Positions 1-11,660 of a DNA stretch of 64,000 nucleotides are shown piece after piece. The DNA lies in NCBI RefSeq assembly GCF_963678635.1, contig NC_087063.1, positions 71,819,617 to 71,883,616 of the forward strand, given 5' to 3'. The notes under the pieces are model-generated. The model searched no databases, was not told where the DNA came from, and saw nothing but the letters and a program-made list of their open reading frames with translations. The DNA comes from Symsagittifera roscoffensis. Its lineage: Eukaryota; Xenacoelomorpha; Acoela; Convolutidae. Position 1 is the first letter of the stretch. Every line of letters begins with the position of its first letter. Position numbers and translations under genes: made by a program.

Positions 1-1226
1 TTTCTTTTTATTACTGCTCTATAGACCTTAAAAGGCACTCGGAATCTTCAAGGCTTCTCCATGATACGAGCAGTCTTATTTTGCTTGTTCTGTTTTTGTT
101 GCAGTTTTCGGAGACACAATTTGACTTTCAACTAGCCGTTTTTGATGTGTTTTTTTTTTAATTTTCTAAATGATTTGAAATTTACCGATGCCTTGAATTT
201 GAAATTCAGTCTACCTTTGATCATTTTTGCATAGTTTACAGTGTTTTGAATTGTTCTTTTTTTGCCAATCTGGGATAATTAGCGGACGGCATAACTCAAG
301 TAATTAACTCGTAAGCAGAGATTGAGTCCACTTCAGAAATCCATCAAATTCAATTGTTTTAGCTAAGCTAGTTTTTCTAAACAATATGATTATAACTGCG
401 AAATATACCAAGTTGTACTTTGAAAACGTGGAGGATGATTTTCAAAAAACGCATTTTTTAAAGAAAATTTTCCGTTTTTTATGAAAGTAGCCTTGTTTAT
501 GTTTGATGTGACGACAGGAGCTGAAAATGTTTTTCACACATTAAAGCACAGAGCATAAATCAGAAATCACAAAGCAAAGTTAGCTCAATACATTTTTTCA
601 ATCTATAAATTTTCAAAATTTTGAACACTTTTCAATTAACTACTTCTTATAAGAATTTTCAAAACAAAAAATCATGTAAACGTTGTTTTTGCAGAGTTGT
701 TGGAAACCAAGTTGATAAGCATATACATCTTTTTTTTTCTTAGAAAAAGATAAGTTTTCTCATTCGGCAGAAAAATTTCCTTTTTTCAATTTTGCAGGTA
801 CCGCTTTGAAATAAACAGGGTGAATTCTGATCCCGCTCTCGTCGAGAACTTGACCCTAACTTGTCCAATTGGATACTACTTTGCGGAAAAAAAAATTGGT
901 TAGATTTAATTACTCGTTACGTGTAATTATGTGCTACGATCACCACAATAAATTATCTTCATCTTGTTATTTGCCAATTGATTTCAAACCAAACAATGAA
1001 TTAACAAAAAATAGTCTTTTTTGTAAGTTTTATCCTCAAAAAATAAATTTTTGCTAGTTTATAGCTCTCGATATGCAGTTGATAACTACTGCCAGTTCAA
1101 ATAGAGCCGGCAGGATTGACAGTGCGCCACTGGGTTGTTGCCGTTGATACTTCTTCATGTTTCCTTCAGCCTGGTCCGAATCTGCAAACATTATACTACT
1201 GCCAGTAGTACTTTAAAATGTATTTT
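1..1226. other. non-coding AT-rich flank
   Basis: No gene is supported here. The stretch is AT-rich with many homopolymer A and T runs. The only open frames start at non-ATG codons and have low-complexity products. No conserved motif is visible on either strand. Confidence 0.6.
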
Positions 1227-1317
1227 AAAGTGTTTTAAAATGGTATGTTTGAAAAAACAAATTACAGAAGTGATCAAATTTTGTGGTAGCTTCAATTTTG
1301 TGGACGAATATAGAAAA
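1227..1317 (+). repeat. direct repeat, copy 1 (copy 2 at 1991-2088)
   Basis: About 90 bp beginning aaagtgtttt and ending with gaatatagaaaa recurs at 1991-2088 with a few substitutions and a short insertion in an A run. The second copy directly abuts a putative exon at 2099. It may be a small dispersed repeat or a local duplication. Confidence 0.7.
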
Positions 1318-1503
1318 GCAATTTCCCTGGTTTTGGTCTTGTTAGCCAGTTAAAAATAGCTGATCATAGACTTCTATCAAATCGCCACCGGGTTGATAAC
1401 GATAAGAGAATACACTAATCTACATTTTAAAAACACGAAAAAATAATATAATTATACTGCAAAAAAGAGAAGTATACAAGACCTCTTTAAGAGACCTATA
1501 GCA

Positions 1504-1620
1504 AGTGATGAACCTAAATACTGGTACTCAATGTTTTTAAGTGCCAGGATTCATGTTATGAAGACTAAGATGAATCCTGGCACTTAAAAACATTGAGTAC
1601 CAGTATTTAAGCTCATCACT
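1504..1620. repeat. near-perfect long hairpin, 51 bp arms
   Basis: The arms 1504-1554 and 1570-1620 are reverse complements with two mismatches near the outer end, separated by a 15-nt loop (1555-1569). A transcript would fold into one long stem-loop. It could be a foldback MITE, a short inverted duplication, or the precursor of a small RNA. No terminal motif or target duplication was identified. Confidence 0.85.
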
Positions 1621-1990
1621 TTACTGCTTTTTATCAGACACGTTGAGTTGTGAGCCGTGCACATAAAATCGATAATGTTCTTTTTGAAACATTGATTGAA
1701 TTTTGATAGCTTTCATTAACTTGAGTTTTCAAAACTGTCTTTTATACCCTTTTTGATTAGAGTTTTCGATACTTCTAAATTATAATTTCGTTTCGTTTTG
1801 GAATCTAACATTTTGAAGCTAACATTTTCTGTTTCTGATAAGAACTTCCAATTCATATAAGGTTTATGATGAGGAAGTTTTGTTCTAAAGAAACAAAAAA
1901 AATTGCTCCTAATATATGCCCAGGTTTTGAATAAAAATGTTCAAAAGGGCGGCAACTCATTTTCTAAAAGCAATATCAGTCTATCCACAC

Positions 1991-2088
1991 AAAGTGTTTT
2001 TTAAAATGGTATGTTTGAAAAAAAAAATCAAATTACAGAAGAGATCAAATTTTGTGGTAGCTTCAATTGTGTGGACGAATATAGAAAA
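1991..2088 (+). repeat. direct repeat, copy 2
   Basis: This is the second copy of the repeat at 1227-1317. On the minus strand it lies in the putative intron immediately after the exon candidate ending at 2099. Confidence 0.7.
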
Positions 2089-2098
2089 TACTCACAAA

Positions 2099-2158
2099 TG
2101 TCGAAGTAGTCTGGGGCCATGATCTCAATGTCGACCTTGATGTTTTCCTCACATGTGT
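2099..2158 (-). CDS. candidate small internal exon
   Basis: On the minus strand the frame reads NTCEENIKVDIEIMAPDYFD, ends in a consensus donor (GTGAGT) and is preceded by a TC-rich tract ending in GATAG. It codes about 20 residues with one cysteine and looks like extracellular protein. It has the same orientation as the VWA exons further right and could belong to that gene or another one. No family was recognised. The support is only splice signals and composition. Confidence 0.3.
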
Positions 2159-2361
2159 TACCTATCGTAATCACCAGCACAGTCACAGAGTCACAAAGAA
2201 ACCGTGAATACATAATCTACTATGAATACATGCATCACTCAAAAAAAGTTGAAAACAAAACATTTAATTTTTTAAAAATTTGTTGGTCTTTTTTAAGGAT
2301 TGGATAATTTTTAGGCGGGACTATTTAAGAGAAAGGTGAGGGAAAAATAGATGCTGTAAAA

Positions 2362-2522
2362 TAGTAACAACCAGGGGGGGGGGGAGGCGTAGTATAGACC
2401 ACTCAAAAGCCGTAAGAAGCACTTTTCTGTGGTCAGGCGTTCCAACCCCAACCACACATAAGCATCAACCCCTTTGAAAAAAAGAACATCCGACCCCCGT
2501 CCGCCCTCTAAATCCGTTACTG
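2362..2522. mobile_element. candidate short MITE with poly-G tract
   Basis: The left end reads tagtaac and the right end gttactg, an approximate 7 bp inverted repeat. A run of G sits just inside the left end and GC-rich sequence inside the right end, as in the hAT-like MITEs at 5561, 8163 and 10410. No target duplication was found, so this is weaker than those three. Confidence 0.35.
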
Positions 2523-2736
2523 CATTAAGCCTTGAATGATGGCGAGACTGTTTTTGGAGGTGCTTTCGAGAATCATCAATGACCTTCAGAATCATCTATG
2601 AAATTTTGTCATTTTTCTTACAATACTCGCCCCCACCCCCTAACAAAAAAGCTAAAGCCCCTCTTCACACCGTAACTAAATATTACGGAGGGCGTTTTTT
2701 GCTATTGAGTTAGGCCCAAATTTGTTATAAATTGAT

Positions 2737-2919
2737 TCAGTCGAAAACAGTGTGCTGATATTGATATTTTCCTTTGCAATCGACTGCGTGCACATTGACA
2801 TAGTATTGGCCCCCGTAGGTGTCTTTGCACATGTCGTCCATCTGGCTTGTCGGGTCATCTATCCGCATCACACACTTGCGCCCATTCGGTTCACACCTTT
2901 CTTCAAAACACAACAACAA
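2737..2919 (-). CDS. candidate terminal exon, cysteine-containing secreted-type protein
   Basis: The minus-strand frame contains five cysteines in about 57 residues, with segments such as CEPNGRKC, DDMCKDTYGG and AVDCKGKY, and ends at a TGA. The composition is balanced, unlike the low-complexity frames around it, and suggests part of an extracellular domain. No initiator ATG is present, so if real it is an internal or last exon. A T-rich tract ending in GAAG precedes it, which is a poor acceptor. It has the same orientation as the VWA exons at 7.0 and 12.9 kb and may be a downstream exon of that gene. The family is not recognised. Confidence 0.35.
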   Translation of the reverse strand: MLLCFEERCEPNGRKCVMRIDDPTSQMDDMCKDTYGGQYYVNVHAVDCKGKYQYQHTVFD

Positions 2920-2929
2920 ACACTCTTTT

Positions 2930-4260
2930 CTCGCAATTCAAACATCCTTCAACTCAAAAACCAAATCATTTACTTAAGTTCATTTGATGCACGTTCATTT
3001 TAACTGCCCACCCCACAAACAAATTTGTTTTTTCTTTTTTTTCTCCCCCACATGCAATGTAAATTTCAAAATGTGTTTTAGACAAGGGTTTGTAAATTTT
3101 AAAGGGTTGTATTTAGCGTCTCGTTTTGTATAGAACAAGCTGCTAGCCTCCATTCAATAATAGTTTAATGTAATTTATAGCTCAATTCACAAAAATTTTT
3201 AAACGTTTTCACTGACTTTAAATGGTTGAGGCATCAGTTATTTTTTTTACAAAGTTTATCAATTGCTAAAACTGAAAGATAGCCAATGTACAGAGTCAAT
3301 GAACTCAAGGAAACAACTAGAAAAACTTATTTGTTTTCTGAAAAAAAAACTTCAACTTTCGAATCTCAAAGAAAAAAATAAAAGTTACTCTAAAGTTTTT
3401 TGAGTTTGAGAAAAAATTACGACCGGCTCTGTTTTGATAAAATTACCTCATTTTGAAAAAACTGGGGCAGCATTAGGAAAAACTTTTACTCCGTTGAGAA
3501 ATATGAGAATTCAATTTTAATTTCGAAATTAGAAATCGAGCTTTTGTAATTGAAGAACAAATGTTGCCCAACTTTTTTCAAATGATCTTGAATGGAACTC
3601 AAAAGTGCACATATACCTAGGAATTCAAAAGTGCAGAATACTTAATATGTATGAATGCACTTCCATAGTTATTAGAGCATTTCAAGAAATTTCCTAAAAA
3701 AACGAAAAAGTTATCGCAAATTATACGAGAGTCTAAATTATGTTCATCGACTCTAAAAAACATCAAAAAATTGATTTATTTAAACAACGGTACAAAACGT
3801 TTATAACAAAAATTTTTTTTCAAAAAAAAATTTGAGCTCAGGACATTGATACCTGTTAAATGGTGCAAAAAACTGCATTCGAAAATGGCCGCCCATTTCT
3901 ATGAAATAAAATTGATTATAAATAATTTTTGTTTTCAGCGTCCTCAAAAGTGACAAAAATTCGATAAAGTATATTGAAAAAGGATTATAATATTACTATT
4001 TTTCGAGGCAAATATGATTTAACCCATTATAATCGATTCTTGTTCACTTTTGTGAACACTGACGATGAAACTTAATGAAATTCATTTTTTCCACTTTATT
4101 GAGATTCAAATTTCAATACACTTAAAGTCCTTGCTACGCTTTAAACTAAACTGGTCATTTGTTGTTCAATTTCACTTTTTTTTCTACGCAACTTAGACAT
4201 TTTTGTTATTTTTGATAGGTTATTCGATGACTGAATTTTGTTCAATTCAACAACTTTTTA
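2930..4260. other. non-coding stretch
   Basis: AT-rich sequence with stops in all frames and homopolymer tracts. No gene, repeat family or RNA was recognised. Confidence 0.6.
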
Positions 4261-4261
4261 T

Positions 4262-4555
4262 GTTTGGGGGGGGGGGGGGTATAACATTGGAGACTAAGCA
4301 CCCTTCCATTAAATCCCCTCCCACTTAGCGTTTGCCTTTGCCTCCTTGCAATCCCCAACGAAAATTGGGGGTTGGTGGTTCAGGTGGGGAGGGGGAAAAG
4401 GTGTTGTTTCAGGTGAGGGGGGTAGTCCAGGTGATTTGGGGGTGGGTTTGGTTCAGGTGCGGGAGGGGGTTTGTTGGTTTAGGTGGCAAACGTTGGGATG
4501 GGAGGGTTGTAAGCAATCAAAGGGGCAAAAGTTAGGGGAGGGGGGAGGTTAACTG
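4262..4555. repeat. G-rich degenerate minisatellite, quadruplex-prone
   Basis: It opens with an uninterrupted G run near 4265-4279. From about 4365 to 4545 the plus strand repeats a loose unit of about 24 bp of the form ttnaggtg followed by G runs. At least five units can be seen. Many GGG tracts are separated by short loops, a pattern compatible with G-quadruplex formation. The open frames through it are low-complexity Gly/Val/Trp strings and are not genes. Confidence 0.7.
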
Positions 4556-5319
4556 AATCTTTTTCTTTTGCAATTAGGTTTAGAAATTGAGTAGGCCGTA
4601 CACTTGGTTTGTAAAGTTTCCGCATTACTCATCGGATAAACGCAGAAACTTTTGCTAACTTTGCACGACGCGAAACAAAAGTAGAGTGGAAATAAAATCC
4701 ATTTTAATGTGATTGTCTATTTATTATATAATCCATTATAATGGATTTTAAATGAATTATAATGCAATAAGGTTTTGCGAGAAAAAATTGATTTAAATAC
4801 ATTTTTAGTCCAATTTTGTTGTCTGAGCGTAAAATGGGAATCGATTACATTGACAATTTTTTAGACCACAAAAACTCTTCATAATCGGTTATTTTTAACA
4901 ATTCTTAAATGCGGGCAGTTAAGAAGTCGAAACTTTTCTGTAGAAAAATTATCTATTATATTCTTATAAGAAGATCTAAGATAAGGGAATTTTATGTAAG
5001 TTGGTCGGTCAACCCGGGTGCCTATCAAATTTGAGTGAGATGTTTTTTTTACTGTCAAAATCTGAGGATAGAGAGGCAGAGGGAGATATAGTTGAGAAAA
5101 GAGCCTTTGAAGTCGTGCGCGGCTTCATTCGGTCGTGGCTGTGAGAAAGAAGCGTAGATATCAATGACCAGGTGCTGCAGCTCAAAAATGAGGAAAGCTT
5201 AAAATCATTACAACCAATTTAACTGTAGTTCCTCTCACTAATTGATCCCACCGAGTAATTTACTCTTCTTAATCAGAGGCGTGGAGAGGCATGCGTTTTT
5301 TTAAACTTTTTTTGATCAG

Positions 5320-5429
5320 GCGTTTTTAATTTTTCGACACCAAAAATAAAGAATTATCACCAGAATTATCACCAGCGTTTTTATTTTTTCGACACCAAAA
5401 ATAAAGAATTATCACCAGAATTATCAGCG
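5320..5429 (+). repeat. tandem duplication, 55 bp unit x2
   Basis: The unit starting gcgttttt at 5320 recurs at 5375 with almost no change and contains a smaller internal repetition of gaattatcacca. It is a simple local duplication with no coding potential. Confidence 0.85.
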
Positions 5430-5560
5430 CCACAAAAAATGCCTATTTGAGAGGATTTTAGGAAGGTTTTGGCCGACAAATTGCTTTTTTAGCGGGCACC
5501 GAAAGCGCGATTAAAATTTTTTTTAGTTTTAATAGGTTCCAAAAAGGTAATGCATGAACC

Positions 5561-5893
5561 CAGAGGTGGATCTAGAATTTTCTTGAGGAGAAGTGGCGGA
5601 GTTGCACGAAAAAAGCCCTGTTTTTGCCAAAATGTCTGAGCCGCAGGCAAAATGTGAAAAAATAGGCCAAAAAGGCGTCTTTAGGCACTATCGCATTTTT
5701 TCGGCGCGCGCTCCCCCCTCAAAATTAGTGTTTTTTGGCGCCAAAGGCGGCTTTAGAAAAATTTTTGGATCAGTCAGCCCAAAATGGATATCTTAAAATA
5801 GTACAAAAAGAGGACCCTTTGGGTCGGCAGGGGGTCGAATGCCTGAAGAAAAGGCGTCCACCCCCGCCCCTCCCCCCACTAAACCCGCTGGTG
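5561..5893. mobile_element. hAT-type MITE, older copy
   Basis: It shares a diagnostic interior with the elements at 8163 and 10410: a ggcgcgcgctcccccc segment, then ttggcgccnaaggcg, then gaccctttgggtcggcaggg. Its ends are decayed forms of their cagggg and cccctg termini. The flanks catgaacc (5553-5560) and cataaacc (5894-5901) match at 7 of 8 positions, as expected for an 8 bp hAT target duplication. It is non-autonomous with no transposase. Confidence 0.75.
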
Positions 5894-6344
5894 CATAAAC
5901 CATTTCTCCATGTCAAGAAAAAAATGTGGCCTTTATATACTTACGCAAAATGGATACTTTTCGAAACCCAGTCTGGGATACAATTCTTTTATCTCGTCAA
6001 AATTTAATTTTCGTCAACCTTGCTTCCAATTTAAAAAACAAGGTATAGTTCAAAATAGTGGCAAGAAAGGGGTGCTAATTTGCTACAGTTAAACTGTGTG
6101 GCTTTTCCACTCCCTCCCCCGCCCCACCACATTTCAAAATGTCAGTTTGTATATTTGTTGAACGCGTTATTGTGGCTAAATGCGCGATGCTAAAATGCAA
6201 AGTATGATGAACAAATTTGTTCTCAATGGTTAGTTTTTTAACCATGCCGAGTTTCATTGAATTATGACCCCGTCTAAATAGTTTTTCAAAAATGAAAATC
6301 TCATATGGGGGGGGGGGGGGGGGGTGGAAAAGAGCCAATTGTGT

Positions 6345-7047
6345 TCATATGCCTGATTTGCCCTGTTTGGTGGTGAAGGGGGCGATGAATGACCTCCACT
6401 CGCCCTTCTTCATCCCGTCAAGGTTAAAGGTCAGCCGTTGGCCCTTTTTGCTGCCAGAAGTATCCACCAAAGCCCCACTGGGGATTTCGATGATTATCTG
6501 ACACGAGCTGAATAGGATGTCTTTGATGTCGCTTTTAAAATCAGCCGTATTATCATATCTTCGGCCGTTTTTTGGCTCGCTTGCAATTGACATCAAATAT
6601 GGTAGCTTTATTTTTTCTTTACTTCCAAGTGCATAAACTGTCGGCTTTTCTTTCAACTGCTTGAACTTATCTGCAGCTTGACTTGTTTCTGCTTGATACT
6701 CGGCATCGTTGTCAGTTTTTTTATCTGGTCGGCATCTAGGCGCACCATCTGTTAAAATGAACACGAACTTTCGAACTGTATAATCGGTCAATCTGTTGCC
6801 CGTGCTCTGAGTCAATACATCATAGGCAGACCTGAGCGCGTGCGCCATACAAGTCCCTCCAAATTTGCGTCCAAAATTCAAAATATAATTTTTGGCACTT
6901 TGGGCATCTTGGTCGTATGGTCTGGTTTCGATATTAACCTTTCTGCTGAAAACGACGAATGCCGCTTGCGTAGTCTTGCTGTCCATTGAGGGCTTGAATT
7001 GAGTGAGAACTTCGGCCACGTAGTTTATCTGCATCCACCATTCGCTG
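6345..7047 (-). CDS. VWA domain protein, second VWA exon
   Basis: This minus-strand exon encodes most of a von Willebrand factor A domain. It starts after the acceptor tttgcag at about 7048 and continues to a TGA at 6345-6347. Visible are the helix after the metal-binding strand (EWWMQINYVAEVL), the strand AAFVVFS, the MIDAS-loop Thr in FGGTCMAHALRSAYDVL, and the strand KFVFILTDGAP with its Asp. A region of about 50 residues after the Rossmann fold has a beta-rich look. VWA domains with MIDAS residues bind ligands through a divalent metal, usually outside the cell. The exon joins in frame to 12414-12886 if the donor GA|GTTAGT there is used (phase 2). The stop may be the true end of the protein, because no donor was found before it. 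Confidence 0.8.
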
Positions 7048-7670
7048 CTGCAAACACAACACTCAATTTACCACTTAGAGGCCTGTCATCCCCTGGGTAC
7101 CGTGAGAAGGCACCAAAGAACCAGAGCTTATGGTCAATTTTTTAAAACATGTACTTAATACCGTTAAAAAGTGCGGTTCATTATCGAGGTGTAATGGAAC
7201 GTCTGACTAAGAGATATTCCTATCTTTTCGATTACTCTAGAGAATCGGAGATAAACACAGCTACTAATAACTGATCCACAAGTGCTAATTTGAAAAAAAT
7301 GCCGTTTTTTTATAATCTTAATTTAGCAGATACTAACGATGCTAAAGAAATATTTGTGAGGCAAAACTTTTCGCTCATCAAATCCAGGACTAAACCAGGA
7401 ACAAATTCTAACTAGACCAATAATCAATATGCCAAAAACAGAGCTTAAAAAGAGCTCGTTAAACTTCTCCTAATATGAATACTGAAAATCGGAGTGTTCA
7501 ACTATGTTCAAATTGTACAAAAAAACCTGATGCAAAACGTTTGAATCACAGGGAGCTCTACGGACGTCTAGCAATTAGATATCTTTTAACTGCTGGGTTG
7601 AGTAGCGTTAATCAAACTTAACATCTCGAGATTCGAGTAAAATGTGGCTGATGGCAATGAACCAACAAAA

Positions 7671-8036
7671 CCCGGGTTGACCAAAAATGCTCATCATACA
7701 ATTCTCATAAATGGGAAATTTCTTCTCATACAACTTCATCCAATCCATACGTACTGAAAATTGTATGAAAACTCTATAATAAATATTCTCCCATAAATGG
7801 AAGTTGTATGATAGGTGTTTTCTCCATAAACCAAAAAGTTGTTTTTTGTTTCTAAATTTATTTTCTGAAAAGTTTTGGGTTGCGTTGTAATTTTTTTCTA
7901 TTGTCTTTCGAAAATGTATGAAAAATGTATGACAAGCATTTTCTCCATACACTTGATGTATGGATTTGTATGATAATGATTTTTGTAGTATAGAATTGTA
8001 TGATAAGCTTTTTCGGTGCATGGAGGTCAACCCGGG
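7671..8036. mobile_element. MITE with CCCGGGTTGACC terminal inverted repeats
   Basis: CCCGGGTTGACC at 7671-7682 is the perfect reverse complement of GGTCAACCCGGG at 8025-8036. Similarity continues inward with an interrupted inverted repeat containing atcatacaatt on both sides. The interior of about 340 bp is built of repeated tgtatga/tccatac motifs. An isolated copy of the terminus occurs near 5008. An open frame through the element (7608-8090, minus) is only the reading of these repeats. No target duplication is evident and the superfamily is unknown. Confidence 0.75.
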
Positions 8037-8162
8037 AACGTTGATTTGATAGCTTTTTGAAATTAGTATCTTGAGCAGGAAAAGCAGCATAAAATGTTGC
8101 TCAGCTTTTTTGTACCAAAATGAGTGAAATACAAATTACGGACATTTGATAATCATTGGGAG

Positions 8163-8583
8163 CAGGGGCGGATCTAGGATTTTCTCCAGGGGGGCGGATT
8201 TTCAAAAAAATTTCAAAAAAAAAATTTATTTTTTAGGTCGACCAATCTGATTTTCCGAGCTCTCCCAAAGCATTAAAAAGACCCTGTTTTGGTCAAATTT
8301 TCTGCGCTGCAGGCATACTTAAAAAAAACAGGCCAAAAAAGGCATTTTCAGGCAATTTTTGGAAAATTTTGACCAAAAAATCGCGTTTTTACGGCGCGCG
8401 CTTCCCCCTCAAAATTAGTGTATATTGGCGCCCAAGGCGACTTTAGAAAAGTTTTAGGATCCGTCGCCAAAAAACAATATCTCAAAATAGTACTAAGGGG
8501 GGACCCTTTGGGTCGGCAGGGGTCGAATACCTAATTGGTTACACCACCCCCCCCCCCCCCCCCAAAAAAAAAATCCGCCCCTG
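8163..8583. mobile_element. hAT-type MITE with perfect 8 bp target duplication
   Basis: The element starts caggggcggat and ends atccgcccctg, perfect terminal inverted repeats of at least 10 bp. It is flanked on both sides by attgggag (8155-8162 and 8584-8591). An 8 bp duplication with CAGGG ends is typical of hAT transposons. The interior carries the family markers ggcgcgcgcttcccc, attggcgcccaaggcg and gaccctttgggtcggcagg plus a long C run. There is no coding capacity, so it needs a transposase from elsewhere. Confidence 0.92.
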
Positions 8584-8591
8584 ATTGGGAG

Positions 8592-10409
8592 CATTTTGTT
8601 TTATACATCATACAAAACAATCTTGTCTTCTATAACGTGTGCCTAACCAACCATGTGGATTTTTTTTGAAGGAATTGAAAATATTGAAGAAAAAATTGTG
8701 CATAATGGGAGATTTCCAACTTTTACTTGAAACAACCATAGCATAAAATCAACTAAAAACTATCTTGAATCACTATCTGACTTTCATTTGATTGTTCAAA
8801 ATAGTGAAGCAACAAGAGCTTCAGTTAATTCAAACACCTGTATATACCACAAAATTTCATCCCATATAGTTGTGTGAAACCGTTTGAAGTGTAACATCAA
8901 TGACAAGTAAGCCCAATTAACTGAAGCGCAGGAACAGAAATCGTTTGAAGAGATCCGCCGTAAAGAGTTGCACAAAAATTTTTGAAATTTCGAATGAATA
9001 TTTAATTTTTTTTGTATGAAAAAACTGCTAAAAATTCGGTTTTTTTTTCGTCATGCAGTAAGAAAGTGTTCAAAATGTCGAGGATATATATGATTTTTTC
9101 GATACATTTATACAACTACCTTCTCATCTTTTGAAGAAAATTTTTTACTGGATCCTTGGATATGTGAAAAAACTATGTAGTTACCAAGATATTTTTACAG
9201 AAACAAAATACATCCAGTTCAAAAAAAAATTACAAAAAAGATCGCAGATATATAAAAAAGCAAAGGATGCAAAAAATAACTTTTTAATATTTCAAATCTC
9301 GAAAAATTCAGATACGGTTACAAATTTTTACAACGTTTTGCGGAAAACAAAAGTGCAAAAACTGCAAGATTGGTGCGAGATAATCTTAACTTTATTTGCG
9401 ACTGATCAAATAGGGCTTGAGTAAATCAATTAAGCACTAAAAGACAGGTCGTAATGATTTGAGTGAAAATATCATTCAAGTTTGATATGACAGTTATATT
9501 ATAGTTCTCCTAATGTAATGTTTCAACAAGTGCATTGAGATAGTTTTTTTGTGAATTGTTATAAGTTACCAAAATTATTCATTCGCATAAAAGTTATTCT
9601 AGTAAAGTAGCAAATGATTATTGACCAATAAACAAAAAATTAATTTCATGCGTAAAATTTTTGACAAAAACTAAATCGCGTTTTAGTTGAATTTGTTACA
9701 GTTGATTATAACCTGTTTATTTTTAGTTTCAAAAGAATAGGATTTCGGGGAAAAATAGGCAATTTTTGCACAATTATCCTCGGAAAAATATCAGTTTGTT
9801 GAACTGAGCGGTGTACCTCAGGGATCAATAAATGAAACCTTATTTTCTCGATTGAATAATCACGATTTTTGTGAATTACTAAGAAAAACGAGGTTGCATA
9901 TTTTCAGACAAAATAAAAATCATAGATGCCTCAAAAAGTACACTCTCAGCTGCACTTTTCTACGATGATATAAAGCATGTGAATGATTTGTATGCCTGTA
10001 ATAAGTAAACAATACTACCTTCTTGATGTAAAATGCAGCGTTTTGTTGAAAAATCAACGTGTCATGAGTGGTCTTACAATGGCTGGCGAACATTAAAATA
10101 ATGAGCTTAAAGTATTTTCGAGTCATAAAAGATAAAAAACTCAAATTCAAAGAATAAATTGCAAAAAGTTTGTACTAAACTGTGCTAAAGATAGAGTTTA
10201 GAGGAGTGAGATGTCGTAGGAGATTTTTTTTCTCGAATGATCATGTTTCACTGCTCCATCTGTTTATGTAATTTTAACGAAATCAATCGATTACAATACA
10301 AATGAACGAACCGCAAAAAAATAAAATCGATGAAAAATTTTGGCTCTGTAAAAATATTGACTTTTGTTTTCAAGCTTGTAGAAAAAGCATAGTTGCTTGA
10401 TTATCATGG
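8592..10409. other. non-coding intronic stretch
   Basis: AT-rich. The longest open frames here (9131-9424 plus, 9920-10150 minus) begin at non-ATG codons or have composition no different from translated noise. No gene or repeat was recognised. Confidence 0.55.
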
Positions 10410-10815
10410 CAGGGGGGGGGCGGATTTTTAAAAAAATTCAAAATTTTTGTCGACCTTTTTTTTTAGGTCGACTAATTGATTTTCGAGCTCTCCCCAAGCC
10501 TGTTTAGTCCCTATTTTGGCAAAATTTTGTGCGCCGCAGGCAAAATTAAAAAAAAAAAAAACAGTCCTAAAAAGGCAATTTTAGGTTCTTTTTGGAAAAT
10601 TTTGACCAAAAAATTGCGTTTTTTCGGCGCGCGCTCCCCCCTTGAATTTAGTATATATTGGCGCCCAAGGCGCCTTTAGAAAAATTTTAGGGTTGGTCGG
10701 CCAAAACTAGATTTCTTAAAAGTACCAAAGGGGGACCCTTTGGGTCGGCAGGGGATCGAATCCCTGAAAAAAGAGCGTCCGCCCCCCCCCGCCCCCGCCC
10801 CTAAATCCGCCCCTG
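10410..10815. mobile_element. hAT-type MITE, third copy
   Basis: It begins caggggggggcgg and ends atccgcccctg, with the same interior landmarks as 8163-8583. The 8 bp flanks tatcatgg and tatatacg are only partly similar, so the target duplication has decayed or the ends are slightly misplaced. It is non-autonomous. Confidence 0.82.
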
Positions 10816-11660
10816 TATATACGACTTATCATTAAACTCACGATTCTTAAGCAATCTAAGCAGAAAATAAAACTTCCAAAAATCAAAAAAAGGTTTTATT
10901 TTTGCAGAAAAGGATTTGTATGCTGAGCTACAGTTCAGATAAAATGTCAAAAAGAAAAATTAATATTTAATATTTGAAATAAACCAATGAGCGGGTAAAA
11001 AACTATTGGTTAAATACACAAACATTATTTGTCAAACTATATTTCTTTTTTTTTCTGCTTCTTGTAAATTACGTTACAAAAAAATGTTAAAAATCTCACA
11101 TAACAGTTTCGTGCTTTATCACAATTTCAAGTTCGCTTAGATATTGTATTGTAATTAAATATGAAAAGATTGCTGAATTTTAGTTTTTTAAATCAAAAAT
11201 ACCACAAGAATACAAAATTCTAACAAAAAATTTTGATCACTTTTTTTTCGTTATTGAATTTAATAGGATTCTTTGCTGATGTTTGTGCTTTCGTATCTGA
11301 GCTTCAGACACCTGGAAGATGAAATTTTGAAATCCACAAAAAATCGAGATGATCATTGATTAACCCTTCGTATCGATTGGTTCTTGAAAATTGTAAAAAT
11401 GGCGTTCTTGTTTGATCATCAGGTAAGAAAAGTTGTTCATCTAGGAAAAAAAACTATGATTTGAAACTGTTTTTCGTGTTTTCTGATGCTGGTGTTTCTT
11501 TGATAATTGAAAGTCTCGAATCGTGTGTGTGGGATTATGGAACTCTTATGTTATTTCTGAACGACCGTTTGAAAGTTTCGATTGATATTGTTTTTTGAAT
11601 ACCCAATATAACTAAGAAATTAAATTTAGCTGGGTATTCAAAAACCGGGTATTCTAACTA

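Noticed and set aside
4332-4552. Two overlapping Gly/Val-rich open frames
   Set aside because: They are products of the G-rich minisatellite, not genes.
7608-8090. 160-codon minus-strand open frame
   Set aside because: It covers the MITE at 7671-8036 and is the translation of its repeated motifs. No protein features are seen.
9131-9424. 97-codon plus-strand open frame rich in Lys
   Set aside because: It starts at a TTG, has noise-like composition and no splice or homology support.
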